Translations under genes and position numbers: made by a program | Shown: positions 41,532-49,944 of the stretch, piece after piece | How the letters are laid out: every line of letters begins with the position of its first letter | How positions within the stretch are numbered: the stretch's first letter is position 1 | From: UBA1794 sp050946375 | Lineage (GTDB): Bacteria; Bacteroidota; Bacteroidia; Bacteroidales; Bacteroidaceae | DNA: 64,000 bases | Direction: 5' to 3' | NCBI GenBank assembly: GCA_050946375.1 | Contig: JBMNUT010000011.1 | Location: 28,978 to 92,977, forward strand | Notes under the pieces: model-generated | What the model saw: the letters and a program-made list of their open reading frames with translations, nothing else | Told to the model about the DNA's origin: nothing | Databases searched by the model: none

Positions 41532-42134
41532 ATGAGAAGTTTTACTTTTCTTGTGAAAGGAATGGCCGTAGCGGCGTTAGTTTTTACGAGTGTCCAGTGT
41601 ACGGACAAAAAGCGCGAAGCGCCGGTTGCTGACAAGCAGACGGAAACGGTCGTTTCGAAGGAGTTGAAATTGGCTTTTGTGCGGGTAGATACGTTGCTGA
41701 GCCAGTATAATCTGTCGAAAGACCTGAATGAGCTGATGTTGCGCAAGGAGGAGAATGCCCGCGCTACGCTCAACGAAAAGGGTAAGGACCTGCAGCGTCA
41801 GTTGGCCGAGTTCCAGCGCAAGTTGCAAAACAACGCCTTCGTAAGTGAGGAGCGTGCCCGTCAGGAGAATGACCGCTTGCAGAAGATGCAGGAAGATTTG
41901 CAGGAATTGCAGACGCGCCTGGCGTCGGAGCTGGATTCCGAGGGTAAAAAAAATACGCAAATCCTGCATGATTCGATACAGAACTTCTTGCGTGATTATG
42001 CCAAGACGCATCCTTACAGCATGATTCTGAGCAATGCCGGACTGGAAAGCCTGCTCTATGCAGACCCGGCTTACGACATTACGGACGAAGTGGTGAAGGG
42101 CTTGAATACGCGTTACAAGAAGGCTTCGAAATAA
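41532..42134 (+). CDS. OmpH/Skp-like periplasmic chaperone, predicted lipoprotein
   Basis: A 200-residue protein with a lipoprotein signal (MRSFTFLVKGMAVAALVF, lipobox SVQC at residue 23). LAFVRVDTLLSQYNLSKDL follows, the short strand and helix start of OmpH family proteins, then a long coiled coil (residues about 70-135) and a C-terminal YSMILSNAGLESLLYADPAYDIT-like strand pair. Skp-type proteins hold outer-membrane proteins in the periplasm. A lipid anchor is less common for Skp but seen in Bacteroidetes. A terminator follows. Confidence 0.85.
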   Translation: MRSFTFLVKGMAVAALVFTSVQCTDKKREAPVADKQTETVVSKELKLAFVRVDTLLSQYNLSKDLNELMLRKEENARATLNEKGKDLQRQLAEFQRKLQNNAFVSEERARQENDRLQKMQEDLQELQTRLASELDSEGKKNTQILHDSIQNFLRDYAKTHPYSMILSNAGLESLLYADPAYDITDEVVKGLNTRYKKASK

Positions 42135-42142
42135 ATCGTGTA

Positions 42143-42173
42143 GCTTTTGCGCGAAAAGCGCAGGGCTTGAAGC
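42143..42173 (+). repeat. 21-base-type dispersed repeat, cluster L (single unit)
   Basis: GCGCGAAAAGCGCAGGGCTT, one degenerate unit just past the stop of the OmpH-like gene and before its terminator. Confidence 0.4.
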
Positions 42174-42180
42174 ATAAAGA

Positions 42181-42225
42181 AATGCCGGATTCTTCTACGG
42201 TCGAGTAGGAATCCGGCATTTTTGT
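42181..42225 (+). terminator. Terminator of the OmpH-like gene
   Basis: AATGCCGGATTC (42181-42192) pairs perfectly with GAATCCGGCATT (42209-42220), followed by TTT. It is 46 bases past the stop. Confidence 0.85.
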
Positions 42226-42258
42226 GCAGTGCTGCCTGCCGCGTGGGACGGTTGGAAA

Positions 42259-44169
42259 TCAGAAGAGCCGATGCCCGAGGAGTTTAACCTCGTAGATGTC
42301 TTTCATCTTTTTGATGCTTTCTTCGGCCGTATTCAACTCGTCGGTGGAGTGAACGTACAGGTCGAGCCGGCAGGTGACGATGTCGTCTTTCGTGTCGCTG
42401 TCTATTCTTTTTATGCTCAGGTGCAGTTTCTTGGAGATAAACTCAATGAGTTCCAGCAGGAAGCCGTCGCGGTCTACGCACTTGATGCCGAGCGATACGG
42501 GGTAACGTTCGGTGACTAAGCTGCTGATGTCTACGTTTTCTATGATGTTCCCTTGCTGCGCTGAGAGGGATACGGCTTGGGGACAGCCGCATTTGTGCAC
42601 GTATATTTTCCCGTCGTCTGCATGAAATCCGATGACCTCATCGCCCGGCAGCGGATTGCAGTCGTTGCACAGGATGAAAGGCGAGGGCTTCTTTTCCATA
42701 TTCGCTATGCGAAGGTATTGGCGGATGCAGAAGCTGGCTTTGTAGGTCTTTACGAATTCCAGTTGTTTCTGCTGCGGATGTGCGTCGGGGCTGGTGCCGA
42801 TTCGGATGCGGTCGCCGCGCTGGAGCACGGTTTGCAGCGAGCAGAGTTTGTCGTTGATGATGGCGTATTTGGCCTTTTCGCCGCTTTGTGCGTCGATTTC
42901 ATAGGCAAAGTCGAGTGCCGTGGTGTCCTTCGGCATGATGATTCGGGCGCCTTCTTCGGTGAAGACCACTATGTCGTCGTTGTAGAAGGTAGTCACTATG
43001 TCGTGCATGAACTCCTGTTGTTGGTTGTGGAGGGCAATGTCGCGCAGGACTTCCTTGAACTTTCCGATCCATCCTTCTACGCTTTTTCCCTGTTCCACAA
43101 GGCAACCGTAGTTGGAGCGGCGGCGCATTTCGGTAGAGCGTATGTGAACTTCCATCCAGCGGCCCTCGTTTCCCATCAACTTGCAGTGGAGGCTGCGATA
43201 ACCGTTCTCCTTTGGAATATCGAGGTAGTTGCTTACGCTCAAAGGCTTTTCGGTATAGAGGTCGGTGAGTAGGGAATAGATGCGGAGTGCCTGCCGTTTT
43301 TCGGTAATGCCTTGTTCTTTCCAGTTATCGAAGGTGATATGTACGATACGGATGTGCTCCACTTCGCGAAAGGTGATGTTGTCTTTCTGCATCTTCCGCC
43401 AGATTGAGTAAACGCTCCGCTTGTCGCAGGTGACAGTGGCCTTGATTCCGGCTTTTCGCAGTGCCTCCCGGATGGGTTCCATCCATTTTTCGGCTGCTTC
43501 GGCATGGCGTCGCGCGTAATCGTCAATTTGTTTTTTTATTTTCCCGTACTCATGGGGCGAACGGTACTGCAGGCTCAGGTTTTCCAGCTCGGTTTTTATG
43601 AGGTGTAGCCCGAGGCGGTTGGCCAGAGGGGCGTAGAAGTAGTCGGTTTCGCCGGCGATTTTGAGCTGTTTCTCCGGCTTCATCGACTTAAGGGTCCGCA
43701 TGTTGTGGAGCCGGTCGGCCAGTTTTACGAGCAAGGCGCGTATGTCGTAGTGAATGGAGTCGAGCATTTGGCGAAAGTTGTCGACCTGTTTGGAGGTGAC
43801 GTACTGGTTTGTTTTCTTTTTGGTCACGACGTTGACCAAAAACGCCACGTCTTCTCCGTATCGTTCCCGTATTTCTTCGATGGTGTGCGGCGTGTCTTCC
43901 ACAACGTCGTGGAGCAATGCTGCAATGATGGGGTTGGTTCCCAAGCAGAGTTCTTCGTTTACGATTCGGGCCACGGCGATGGGGTGAGTGATGTAGGGCT
44001 CGCCGGTTTTCCGCTTCTGGTCGCGGTGAGCTTCTTCGGCGAAAAAGTAGGCATCGCGGATTTTCTCCATGTCTTTCTCCGTATGTCTTTCGGCTGCCCT
44101 CTTGAAGAATTCATCGCGGGCCTGGCGTACCATCAGTTCGTAGTCGGGGGTTTTCTGCGCTTCGTCCAT
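42259..44169 (-). CDS. RelA/SpoT family (p)ppGpp synthetase/hydrolase
   Basis: A long RSH protein controlling the stringent response. The start taken is ATG at 44169 (MDEAQKTPDYELM), giving 636 residues. A reading from 44208 would begin inside the -7 element at 44206-44213, so it is unlikely. Domains: HD hydrolase (YITHPIAVARI, LLHDVVEDT, LVKLADRLHNMRTL), synthetase (VYSIWRKMQKDNI, NGYRSLHCKLMG), TGS (DDIVVFTEEGARIIMPKDTT), and C-terminal zinc-finger/ACT parts. The hydrolase His-Asp pairs and the YRSLH synthetase motif are present, so both activities look possible. No assignment to RelA versus SpoT type is attempted. Confidence 0.95.
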   Translation of the reverse strand: MDEAQKTPDYELMVRQARDEFFKRAAERHTEKDMEKIRDAYFFAEEAHRDQKRKTGEPYITHPIAVARIVNEELCLGTNPIIAALLHDVVEDTPHTIEEIRERYGEDVAFLVNVVTKKKTNQYVTSKQVDNFRQMLDSIHYDIRALLVKLADRLHNMRTLKSMKPEKQLKIAGETDYFYAPLANRLGLHLIKTELENLSLQYRSPHEYGKIKKQIDDYARRHAEAAEKWMEPIREALRKAGIKATVTCDKRSVYSIWRKMQKDNITFREVEHIRIVHITFDNWKEQGITEKRQALRIYSLLTDLYTEKPLSVSNYLDIPKENGYRSLHCKLMGNEGRWMEVHIRSTEMRRRSNYGCLVEQGKSVEGWIGKFKEVLRDIALHNQQQEFMHDIVTTFYNDDIVVFTEEGARIIMPKDTTALDFAYEIDAQSGEKAKYAIINDKLCSLQTVLQRGDRIRIGTSPDAHPQQKQLEFVKTYKASFCIRQYLRIANMEKKPSPFILCNDCNPLPGDEVIGFHADDGKIYVHKCGCPQAVSLSAQQGNIIENVDISSLVTERYPVSLGIKCVDRDGFLLELIEFISKKLHLSIKRIDSDTKDDIVTCRLDLYVHSTDELNTAEESIKKMKDIYEVKLLGHRLF

Positions 44170-44205
44170 AATCTGTCCGGTTAAAATGGGAATAGAACAA
44201 TAAGA

Positions 44206-44236
44206 CAAAATTAAGGGAAAAAAGGAGATTTTGCAA
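44206..44236 (-). promoter_or_regulatory. Predicted promoter of the RelA/SpoT gene
   Basis: On the minus strand, TTG (44236-44234), 20 bases, then TAATTTTG (44213-44206). It overlaps the upstream ATG at 44208, which supports 44169 as the true start. Confidence 0.55.
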
Positions 44237-44286
44237 GATTTCTGTTCAATAGGTCTGATTATTTTTTCTTTTTACCGCTTTTTTCT

Positions 44287-44398
44287 GTGAAAAAGGTCTT
44301 TACCGGTGGCTGGAAAGATGCAAGGCTTTTGCTGAAAAGTACTGCTGCTTTTGGAAGAAAGGTGCAAGGCTTTTTCGAAGTTTCATGCAGGTTTCTGC
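44287..44398 (+). repeat. 21-base-type dispersed repeat, cluster M (longest array)
   Basis: Five units in a row: TGAAAAAGGTCTTTACCGG, TGGAAAGATGCAAGGCTTTT, TGAAAAGTACTGCTGCTTTT, AAGAAAGGTGCAAGGCTTTT and AAGTTTCATGCAGGTTTCTG. They fill much of the 300 bases between the RelA/SpoT gene and the leu promoter. Confidence 0.75.
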
Positions 44399-44471
44399 TT
44401 GTTAGATTCTCAAGATTTTGCCTATTCTTCTTATGAAGTGTAATTTTTTTGTGCGGAAAAGTACTTTTTTA

Positions 44472-44502
44472 TTTGGCGTTTTATCGGAAAGACGTATCTT
44501 TG
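44472..44502 (+). promoter_or_regulatory. leu operon promoter
   Basis: TTTG (44472-44475), 19 bases, then TATCTTTG (44495-44502): both Bacteroidetes consensus elements with the expected spacing. Transcription would start near 44508, which places the leader ORF about 15 bases into the mRNA. Confidence 0.8.
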
Positions 44503-44523
44503 CGGCGTGAAAAACGAAACGCT

Positions 44524-44607
44524 ATGGTACGTAATGCACAATATATCCTCGATTTCTTCCTGTGCGGCAGTATTTTTCTGCTGTGCAACCTGCTATTGGG
44601 TATATGA
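44524..44607 (+). CDS. Leucine-rich leader peptide of the leu operon (predicted)
   Basis: A 27-codon ORF starting MVRNAQYILDFF and ending FLLCNLLLGI, then TGA. It has seven Leu, with clusters CTG-CTG and CTG-CTA-TTG, and three Ile near or between them. It starts about 15 bases after the predicted transcription start, and a terminator hairpin lies 50 bases after its stop, just before leuA. This is the arrangement of a classical ribosome-stalling attenuator, in which low charged tRNA-Leu halts the ribosome at the Leu codons and prevents termination. The mechanism is inferred; no homologue was checked. Confidence 0.65.
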   Translation: MVRNAQYILDFFLCGSIFLLCNLLLGI

Positions 44608-44613
44608 CCGGGG

Positions 44614-44689
44614 AGTGAGTGTGGCGCGTCGATTAGTGAACAGTATAAACGGAAAGCCTCTCTCACTGCGGGTGTAGAGAGGTTTTTTT
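44614..44689 (+). promoter_or_regulatory. leu attenuator: antiterminator arm and rho-independent terminator
   Basis: CCTCTC (44657-44662) pairs with GAGAGG (44677-44682), with an inner CAC/GTG pairing, followed by seven T (44683-44689). Upstream, AGTGAG (44614-44619) can pair with CTCACT (44662-44667), which would break the terminator stem. The leuA ATG is 33 bases past the T-run. Confidence 0.7.
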
Positions 44690-44722
44690 ATGGACTAATT
44701 TTGAAAACAAACATTATATATT

Positions 44723-46225
44723 ATGGACAACAGACTTTATTTTTTCGACACGACGCTTCGCGATGGCGAGCAAGTGCCCGGATGTCAGCTCAATACGGTG
44801 GAGAAAATCCAGGTAGCCAAGCAGCTGGAATCGTTGGGAGTGGATGTGATTGAGGCCGGTTTCCCCATATCGAGTCCGGGCGACTTCAACTCGGTTATCG
44901 AGATTTCGAAGGCTGTGACGTGGCCTACGATATGCGCCTTGACCCGCGCGGTGGAGAAGGATATCGATGTGGCGGCAGAGGCTTTGAAGTTTGCCAAGCG
45001 TAAACGTATCCATACGGGTATCGGTACTTCCGACTCGCACATCAAATATAAGTTCAACTCCAACCGCGAGGAAATCTTGGAGCGTGCCGTAGCGGCCGTG
45101 AAGTATGCCAAGAAATACGTGGAGGACGTGGAGTTTTATGCGGAAGACGCCGGCCGTACGGAAAATGAGTATCTGGCGCGCGTGGTTCAGGCAGTGGTTA
45201 ACGCAGGAGCTACGGTGGTTAACATCCCTGACACTACGGGTTACTGCCTTCCGCAGGAGTACGGTGAGAAAATCAAGTACCTGATGGAGCATGTCGACGG
45301 CCTCTCTGCCGGAAAGGCCATACTCTCCACGCATTGCCACAACGACCTTGGTATGGCTACGGCCAATACCATCAGCGGTGTGCTCAATGGGGCGCGCCAG
45401 GTGGAGGTGACGATTAACGGAATCGGCGAGCGGGCCGGAAATACTTCGCTGGAGGAAGTGGCCATGATATTCCGTTGTCACAAGCATCTGGGCATACAGT
45501 GCAACATCAATACGCAGAAGATTTATCCTTCCAGCCGTATGGTTTCGAGCCTGATGAACATGCCCGTACAGCCGAACAAGGCCATTGTCGGGCGGAACGC
45601 CTTCGCCCATTCTTCCGGCATACACCAGGATGGCGTATTGAAGAACGTGCAAACGTACGAAATCATAGACCCGCACGACGTAGGTATTGACGATAATGCA
45701 ATTGTGCTCACGGCCCGTAGCGGAAGAGCCGCGCTGAAACATCGTTTGGCCGTGCTGGGTGTGGAGCTCGACAAGGAGCGCTTGGATAAAGTCTATGCCG
45801 ACTTCCTCGTCCTGGCTGATAAGAAAAAGGAAATCCACGACGATGATATCCTGATGTTGGCAGGCGCGGACCGTACCATGAACCACTTCATCAAGCTGGA
45901 GTCCCTGCAGGTGACGAGTGGAAAGGGTGTCCGTCCGGTAGCAGCCATAGAGCTTTCCATTGCCGGCGAGCGGTTTGAAGCCGCAGCGGCAGGCAACGGT
46001 CCCGTGGATGCAGCTATCAAGGCGCTGAAAAAGATAATCGACCGGCAGATGACCCTTAAGGAATTCACCATTCAGGCCATCAGCAAGGGAAGCGACGATG
46101 TGGGCAAAGTACACATGCAGGTAGAGTACGACAACGCATTGTATTACGGCTTCGGTGCCAATACGGATATCATTACCGCATCGGTAGAGGCTTATATCGA
46201 TTGTATCAACAAGTTTAGGAAATAA
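44723..46225 (+). CDS. leuA: 2-isopropylmalate synthase
   Basis: The first step of leucine synthesis: acetyl-CoA plus 2-oxoisovalerate gives 2-isopropylmalate. The 500 residues start with YFFDTTLRDGEQVPGCQLN. They contain EAGFPISSPGDF, the metal-site STHCHNDLGMATAN, GIGERAGNTSLEEV and SSGIHQDGVLK; the C-terminal 110 residues are the LeuA allosteric dimer domain. A second LeuA-like gene lies at 48219. This copy directly follows the attenuator and has the standard LeuA size. Confidence 0.96.
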   Translation: MDNRLYFFDTTLRDGEQVPGCQLNTVEKIQVAKQLESLGVDVIEAGFPISSPGDFNSVIEISKAVTWPTICALTRAVEKDIDVAAEALKFAKRKRIHTGIGTSDSHIKYKFNSNREEILERAVAAVKYAKKYVEDVEFYAEDAGRTENEYLARVVQAVVNAGATVVNIPDTTGYCLPQEYGEKIKYLMEHVDGLSAGKAILSTHCHNDLGMATANTISGVLNGARQVEVTINGIGERAGNTSLEEVAMIFRCHKHLGIQCNINTQKIYPSSRMVSSLMNMPVQPNKAIVGRNAFAHSSGIHQDGVLKNVQTYEIIDPHDVGIDDNAIVLTARSGRAALKHRLAVLGVELDKERLDKVYADFLVLADKKKEIHDDDILMLAGADRTMNHFIKLESLQVTSGKGVRPVAAIELSIAGERFEAAAAGNGPVDAAIKALKKIIDRQMTLKEFTIQAISKGSDDVGKVHMQVEYDNALYYGFGANTDIITASVEAYIDCINKFRK

Positions 46226-46248
46226 CTTATTCGCACAAAAAGGAAAAC

Positions 46249-47643
46249 ATGAACACACTTTTTGATAAAATCTGGGACGCGCACGTGATAACTACTGTGG
46301 AAGACGGCCCGACGCAGCTCTATATCGACCGCCTTTACTGCCACGAAGTAACTAGTCCGCAGGCGTTTGCCGGTTTGCGCGCCCGGGGAATCAAATGCTT
46401 GCGCCCGGAGAAAATTTATTGCATGCCGGACCATAACACTCCTACGCACGACCAGGACAAACCCATCGAAGACCCCGTTTCGCGGACGCAGGTGGAGACG
46501 CTGGCAAAGAATGCCGCCGATTTCGGCCTGACTCACTATGGCATGATGGACCCGCGCAACGGTATTATCCACGTCGTAGGCCCTGAGCGGGGACTGACTC
46601 TGCCCGGCATGACCATTGTCTGCGGCGATTCGCATACATCCACGCATGGTGCCGTAGGAGCCGTAGCCTTTGGTATAGGAACCAGCGAGGTGGAGATGGT
46701 TTTGGCTTCGCAGTGCATCTTGCAGACCCGTCCCAAAACGATGCGCATCAGCATCGAAGGCGAGTTGGGCAAAGGCGTTACGGCAAAAGACATGGCCTTG
46801 TATCTGATGTCGAAGATGACAACCTCCGGAGCTACCGGCTATTTTGTAGAATACGCAGGCTCGGCAGTACGAAGCCTTTCCATGGAAGGACGTTTGACGC
46901 TCTGCAACCTGTCCATCGAGATGGGTGCCCGTGGCGGAATGGTAGCGCCCGACGAAACAACCTTTGCCTATATTAAAGGAAGAGAAAACGCTCCTAAGGG
47001 CGAGGCTTGGGACAAGGCGGTAGCCTATTGGAAGACTTTGAAGAGCGATGAGGATGTCGTCTTCGATAAGGAAGTACATTTCGATGCTTCCGACATCGAA
47101 CCGATGATAACTTATGGAACTAATCCTGGTATGGGCATGGGTATTACGCAAACCATACCCACTTCTGACGGATTGAGCGAAGGCGCCAAGATTTCCTACC
47201 GCAAGTCTTTGGAATATATGGGCTTCAAAGAGGGAGAATCCCTTATTGGAAAGCCGATTGACTATGTATTCCTGGGCTCGTGTACCAACGGTCGTATCGA
47301 AGACTTCCGCGCTTTTGCCTCGATTGTGAAGGGGCATAAGAAAGCGGACCATGTCATTGCCTGGTTAGTGCCCGGTTCTTGGGCAGTAGATGCGCAGATT
47401 CGTGCAGAAGGTCTGGATAAAGTCTTCGAAGATGCCGGCTTCCAGCTGCGGCAGCCTGGCTGCTCGGCTTGTCTGGCCATGAATGACGATAAGATTCCCG
47501 CCGGCAAATATGCCGTATCCACCAGCAACCGTAACTTCGAAGGGCGTCAAGGTCCGGGTGCGCGTACCTTGCTGGCCAGCCCGTTGGTAGCGGCTGCTGC
47601 GGCAATTACCGGTAAGATTACAGATCCAAGAACTTTATTTTAG
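46249..47643 (+). CDS. leuC: 3-isopropylmalate dehydratase, large subunit
   Basis: An aconitase-type enzyme half with LeuD; it isomerises 2- to 3-isopropylmalate. The 464 residues have VCGDSHTSTHGAVGAVAFGIG, the FeS ligands in GSCTNGRIEDFRAF and GCSACLAMN, and SNRNFEGRQG. It starts 23 bases after leuA, and leuD starts 6 bases after its stop. Confidence 0.97.
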   Translation: MNTLFDKIWDAHVITTVEDGPTQLYIDRLYCHEVTSPQAFAGLRARGIKCLRPEKIYCMPDHNTPTHDQDKPIEDPVSRTQVETLAKNAADFGLTHYGMMDPRNGIIHVVGPERGLTLPGMTIVCGDSHTSTHGAVGAVAFGIGTSEVEMVLASQCILQTRPKTMRISIEGELGKGVTAKDMALYLMSKMTTSGATGYFVEYAGSAVRSLSMEGRLTLCNLSIEMGARGGMVAPDETTFAYIKGRENAPKGEAWDKAVAYWKTLKSDEDVVFDKEVHFDASDIEPMITYGTNPGMGMGITQTIPTSDGLSEGAKISYRKSLEYMGFKEGESLIGKPIDYVFLGSCTNGRIEDFRAFASIVKGHKKADHVIAWLVPGSWAVDAQIRAEGLDKVFEDAGFQLRQPGCSACLAMNDDKIPAGKYAVSTSNRNFEGRQGPGARTLLASPLVAAAAAITGKITDPRTLF

Positions 47644-47649
47644 ACAGAA

Positions 47650-48240
47650 ATGAAAGCTAAATTCAACATATTGACCAGCACTTGTGTCCCTCTTCCTTTG
47701 GAGAATGTGGATACAGACCAGATAATTCCGGCCCGTTTCCTGAAGGCTACTACGAAAGAGGGCTTTGGCGAGAACCTGTTTCGCGATTGGCGTTATGACA
47801 AGCAGGGCAACAAAATCGAGTCATTCGTACTGAACGACCCGACATATGGCGGACAGATTTTGGTAGCCGGCAAGAACTTTGGTTCCGGTTCGAGCCGTGA
47901 ACACGCCGCATGGGCCATAGCCGATTACGGTTTTCGTGTGGTTGTTTCCAGTTTCTTTGCCGATATTCATAAAAACAACGAACTGAATAACTTTGTTCTG
48001 CCCGTGGTTGTCAGCGAAGGCTTCCTCGCCGAACTGTTCGACTCTATCTATGCCAATCCGAAGATGCAGGTTGAGGTCAATCTCCCGCAGCAAACGATAA
48101 CGAACCTGGCTACGGGGAAGTCCGAACACTTCGAAATTAACGGATACAAGAAGCACTGCTTGATGAACGGCCTGGACGATATCGATTTTCTGCTTTCGAA
48201 TAAGGACAAAATCGAGGCATGGGAAAAGAAGTCCGAATAG
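47650..48240 (+). CDS. leuD: 3-isopropylmalate dehydratase, small subunit
   Basis: The swivel-domain partner of LeuC. The 196 residues contain VDTDQIIPARFLK, the GSGSSREHAAWAI substrate loop and SSFFADIHKNNELN. Length is normal. Its last 22 bases overlap the start of the downstream LeuA-like gene. Confidence 0.97.
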   Translation: MKAKFNILTSTCVPLPLENVDTDQIIPARFLKATTKEGFGENLFRDWRYDKQGNKIESFVLNDPTYGGQILVAGKNFGSGSSREHAAWAIADYGFRVVVSSFFADIHKNNELNNFVLPVVVSEGFLAELFDSIYANPKMQVEVNLPQQTITNLATGKSEHFEINGYKKHCLMNGLDDIDFLLSNKDKIEAWEKKSE

Positions 48241-49790
48241 AAATCATGGACACGACACTCCGCGATGGCGAACAGACCAGCGGGGTGTCGTTTGTTCCTC
48301 ACGAGAAGTTGATGATAGCGCGCAAGTTGCTCGAGGACTTGTGCGTAGACCGTATTGAAGTCGGCTCGGCCCGCGTGAGCGAAGGCGAGCGCAAGGCGGT
48401 GGAAAGCATCTGCGAATGGGCTGCCCGAAGCGGTTTTCTGGACAGAGTTGAGGTACTTGGCTTTGTCGACGGGCATGTTTCGGTCGACTGGATTTACGAT
48501 GCCGGTTGCCGGGTTATCAACCTTTTGAGCAAAGGCTCGCTTCGGCATTGTACATACCAGCTGCGGAAAACGCTGGAAGAGCATGTGGCCGACATTCGAG
48601 AAACCGTTTCCTATGCGCTCGGCAAGGGTATGGCTGTAAATATTTACCTGGAAGACTGGAGTAACGGCATGAAAGACTCGCCCGACTATGTATTTGGTCT
48701 GGTCGACGCCTTGCGGGACCTGAAAATCAGCCGCTTTATGCTGCCCGACACGCTGGGCATCCTGAATCCGCTTCAAGTGATTGAATACATGCGCAAGATG
48801 CGCAAGCGTTATCCTGATTTGCATTTCGATTTCCACGCCCACAACGATTATGATTTGGCCGTGAGCAATGTCCTGGCTGCCGTCCTGAGCGGCTGCCAAG
48901 GCTTGCATGTTACGGTCAACGGCCTTGGCGAACGCTCGGGCAATGCCCCGCTGGCCAGCGTGCAGGCCATACTGAAGGACCATTTCAACGCCCGCACGAA
49001 TATCGTGGAGAGCCGCATCAACGAAGTTTGCCATCTGGTTGCCTCTTATTCCGGCATCGCTATTCCTCCAAACCGCCCCATTGTCGGCGAAAGTGTCTTC
49101 ACGCAGGTGGCCGGGGTGCATGCCGACGGCGACAACAAGCGCAACCTTTACTGCAACGACCTGCTGCCGGAGCGTTTCGGGCGCATCCGTTCGTATGCTT
49201 TGGGCAAGACAAGCGGAAAAGCCAATATCGCAAAAAATCTGCAGCAGCTCGGTCTGGAGCTGGACCCGGAGTCGTTGCGCAAGGTGACGGAGCGGATTAT
49301 CGAATTGGGCGATAAGAAACAGCTCGTAACGCAGGAAGATTTGCCGTACATCATATCCGATGTGCTCAAACACACGGCCACTACCAACCGGGTGCAGCTG
49401 GAGAGTTATTTTATTACTCTGGCAAAGGGGCTGAAACCGGTGGCCACTTTGAAATTGAACCTCGACGGTACGTCGTATGAGGAGAGTGCCAGTGGCGACG
49501 GACAGTATGATGCCTTTGTGCGCGCCTTGCGAAAAATCTATAAGCAGACGCTTGGGCGGACTTTCCCCATGCTGACCAACTATACGGTGAGCATCCCACC
49601 GGGTGGACGCACGGATGCATTGGTGCAAACGGTTATCACCTGGGACTACGAGGGACGGACTTTTCGTACGCGCGGCCTCGATGCCGACCAGACGGAGGCC
49701 GCCATCAAGGCCACGATGAAGATGTTGAACCTGCTGGAGGAGTTCGAGTCGCCCGAGAGTCCTGCGCCCGTAGTGAAAGCGGCGGAATAG
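48219..49790 (+). CDS. Second alpha-isopropylmalate/citramalate synthase family protein
   Basis: A 523-residue paralogue of LeuA with IEIMDTTLRDGEQTSG, EVGSARVSEGE, DFHAHNDYDLAVSNV, GLGERSGNAPLAS, GVHADGDNK and a complete C-terminal allosteric domain. It is clearly different from leuA. The group includes (R)-citramalate synthase (CimA), which makes a threonine-independent 2-oxobutyrate for isoleucine, and this reading fits an enzyme sharing LeuCD and LeuB. A second isopropylmalate synthase is the alternative. The ATG at 48219 is inside leuD; the ATG at 48246 would remove the first strand of the barrel, so it is less likely. This suggests translational coupling to leuD. Confidence 0.85.
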   Translation: MGKEVRIEIMDTTLRDGEQTSGVSFVPHEKLMIARKLLEDLCVDRIEVGSARVSEGERKAVESICEWAARSGFLDRVEVLGFVDGHVSVDWIYDAGCRVINLLSKGSLRHCTYQLRKTLEEHVADIRETVSYALGKGMAVNIYLEDWSNGMKDSPDYVFGLVDALRDLKISRFMLPDTLGILNPLQVIEYMRKMRKRYPDLHFDFHAHNDYDLAVSNVLAAVLSGCQGLHVTVNGLGERSGNAPLASVQAILKDHFNARTNIVESRINEVCHLVASYSGIAIPPNRPIVGESVFTQVAGVHADGDNKRNLYCNDLLPERFGRIRSYALGKTSGKANIAKNLQQLGLELDPESLRKVTERIIELGDKKQLVTQEDLPYIISDVLKHTATTNRVQLESYFITLAKGLKPVATLKLNLDGTSYEESASGDGQYDAFVRALRKIYKQTLGRTFPMLTNYTVSIPPGGRTDALVQTVITWDYEGRTFRTRGLDADQTEAAIKATMKMLNLLEEFESPESPAPVVKAAE

Positions 49791-49795
49791 TCTGT

Positions 49796-49840
49796 CGTAA
49801 AAGCCTTGCTGCTTTTACGCGAAAGATGCAAGGGAAAGGG
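49796..49840 (+). repeat. 21-base-type dispersed repeat, cluster N
   Basis: GTAAAAGCCTTGCTGCTTTT and GCGAAAGATGCAAGGGAAAG. They lie in the 154-base gap between the LeuA-like gene and leuB, inside the leu operon. Confidence 0.5.
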
Positions 49841-49944
49841 AGAAAAGGGACAGTGCTTTTTGTATGCCGATGCAGTCCCGTTCCACCCTTGTCCGTCGGA
49901 AAACAAAAAAACTAATAAACAGAAAAAACGAATAAATACCCCTT

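Noticed and set aside
44714..49628. Long minus-strand frames opposite leuA (514 codons) and the LeuA-like gene (526 codons)
   Set aside because: Both are shadows of clear leu genes, with no motifs or start signals.
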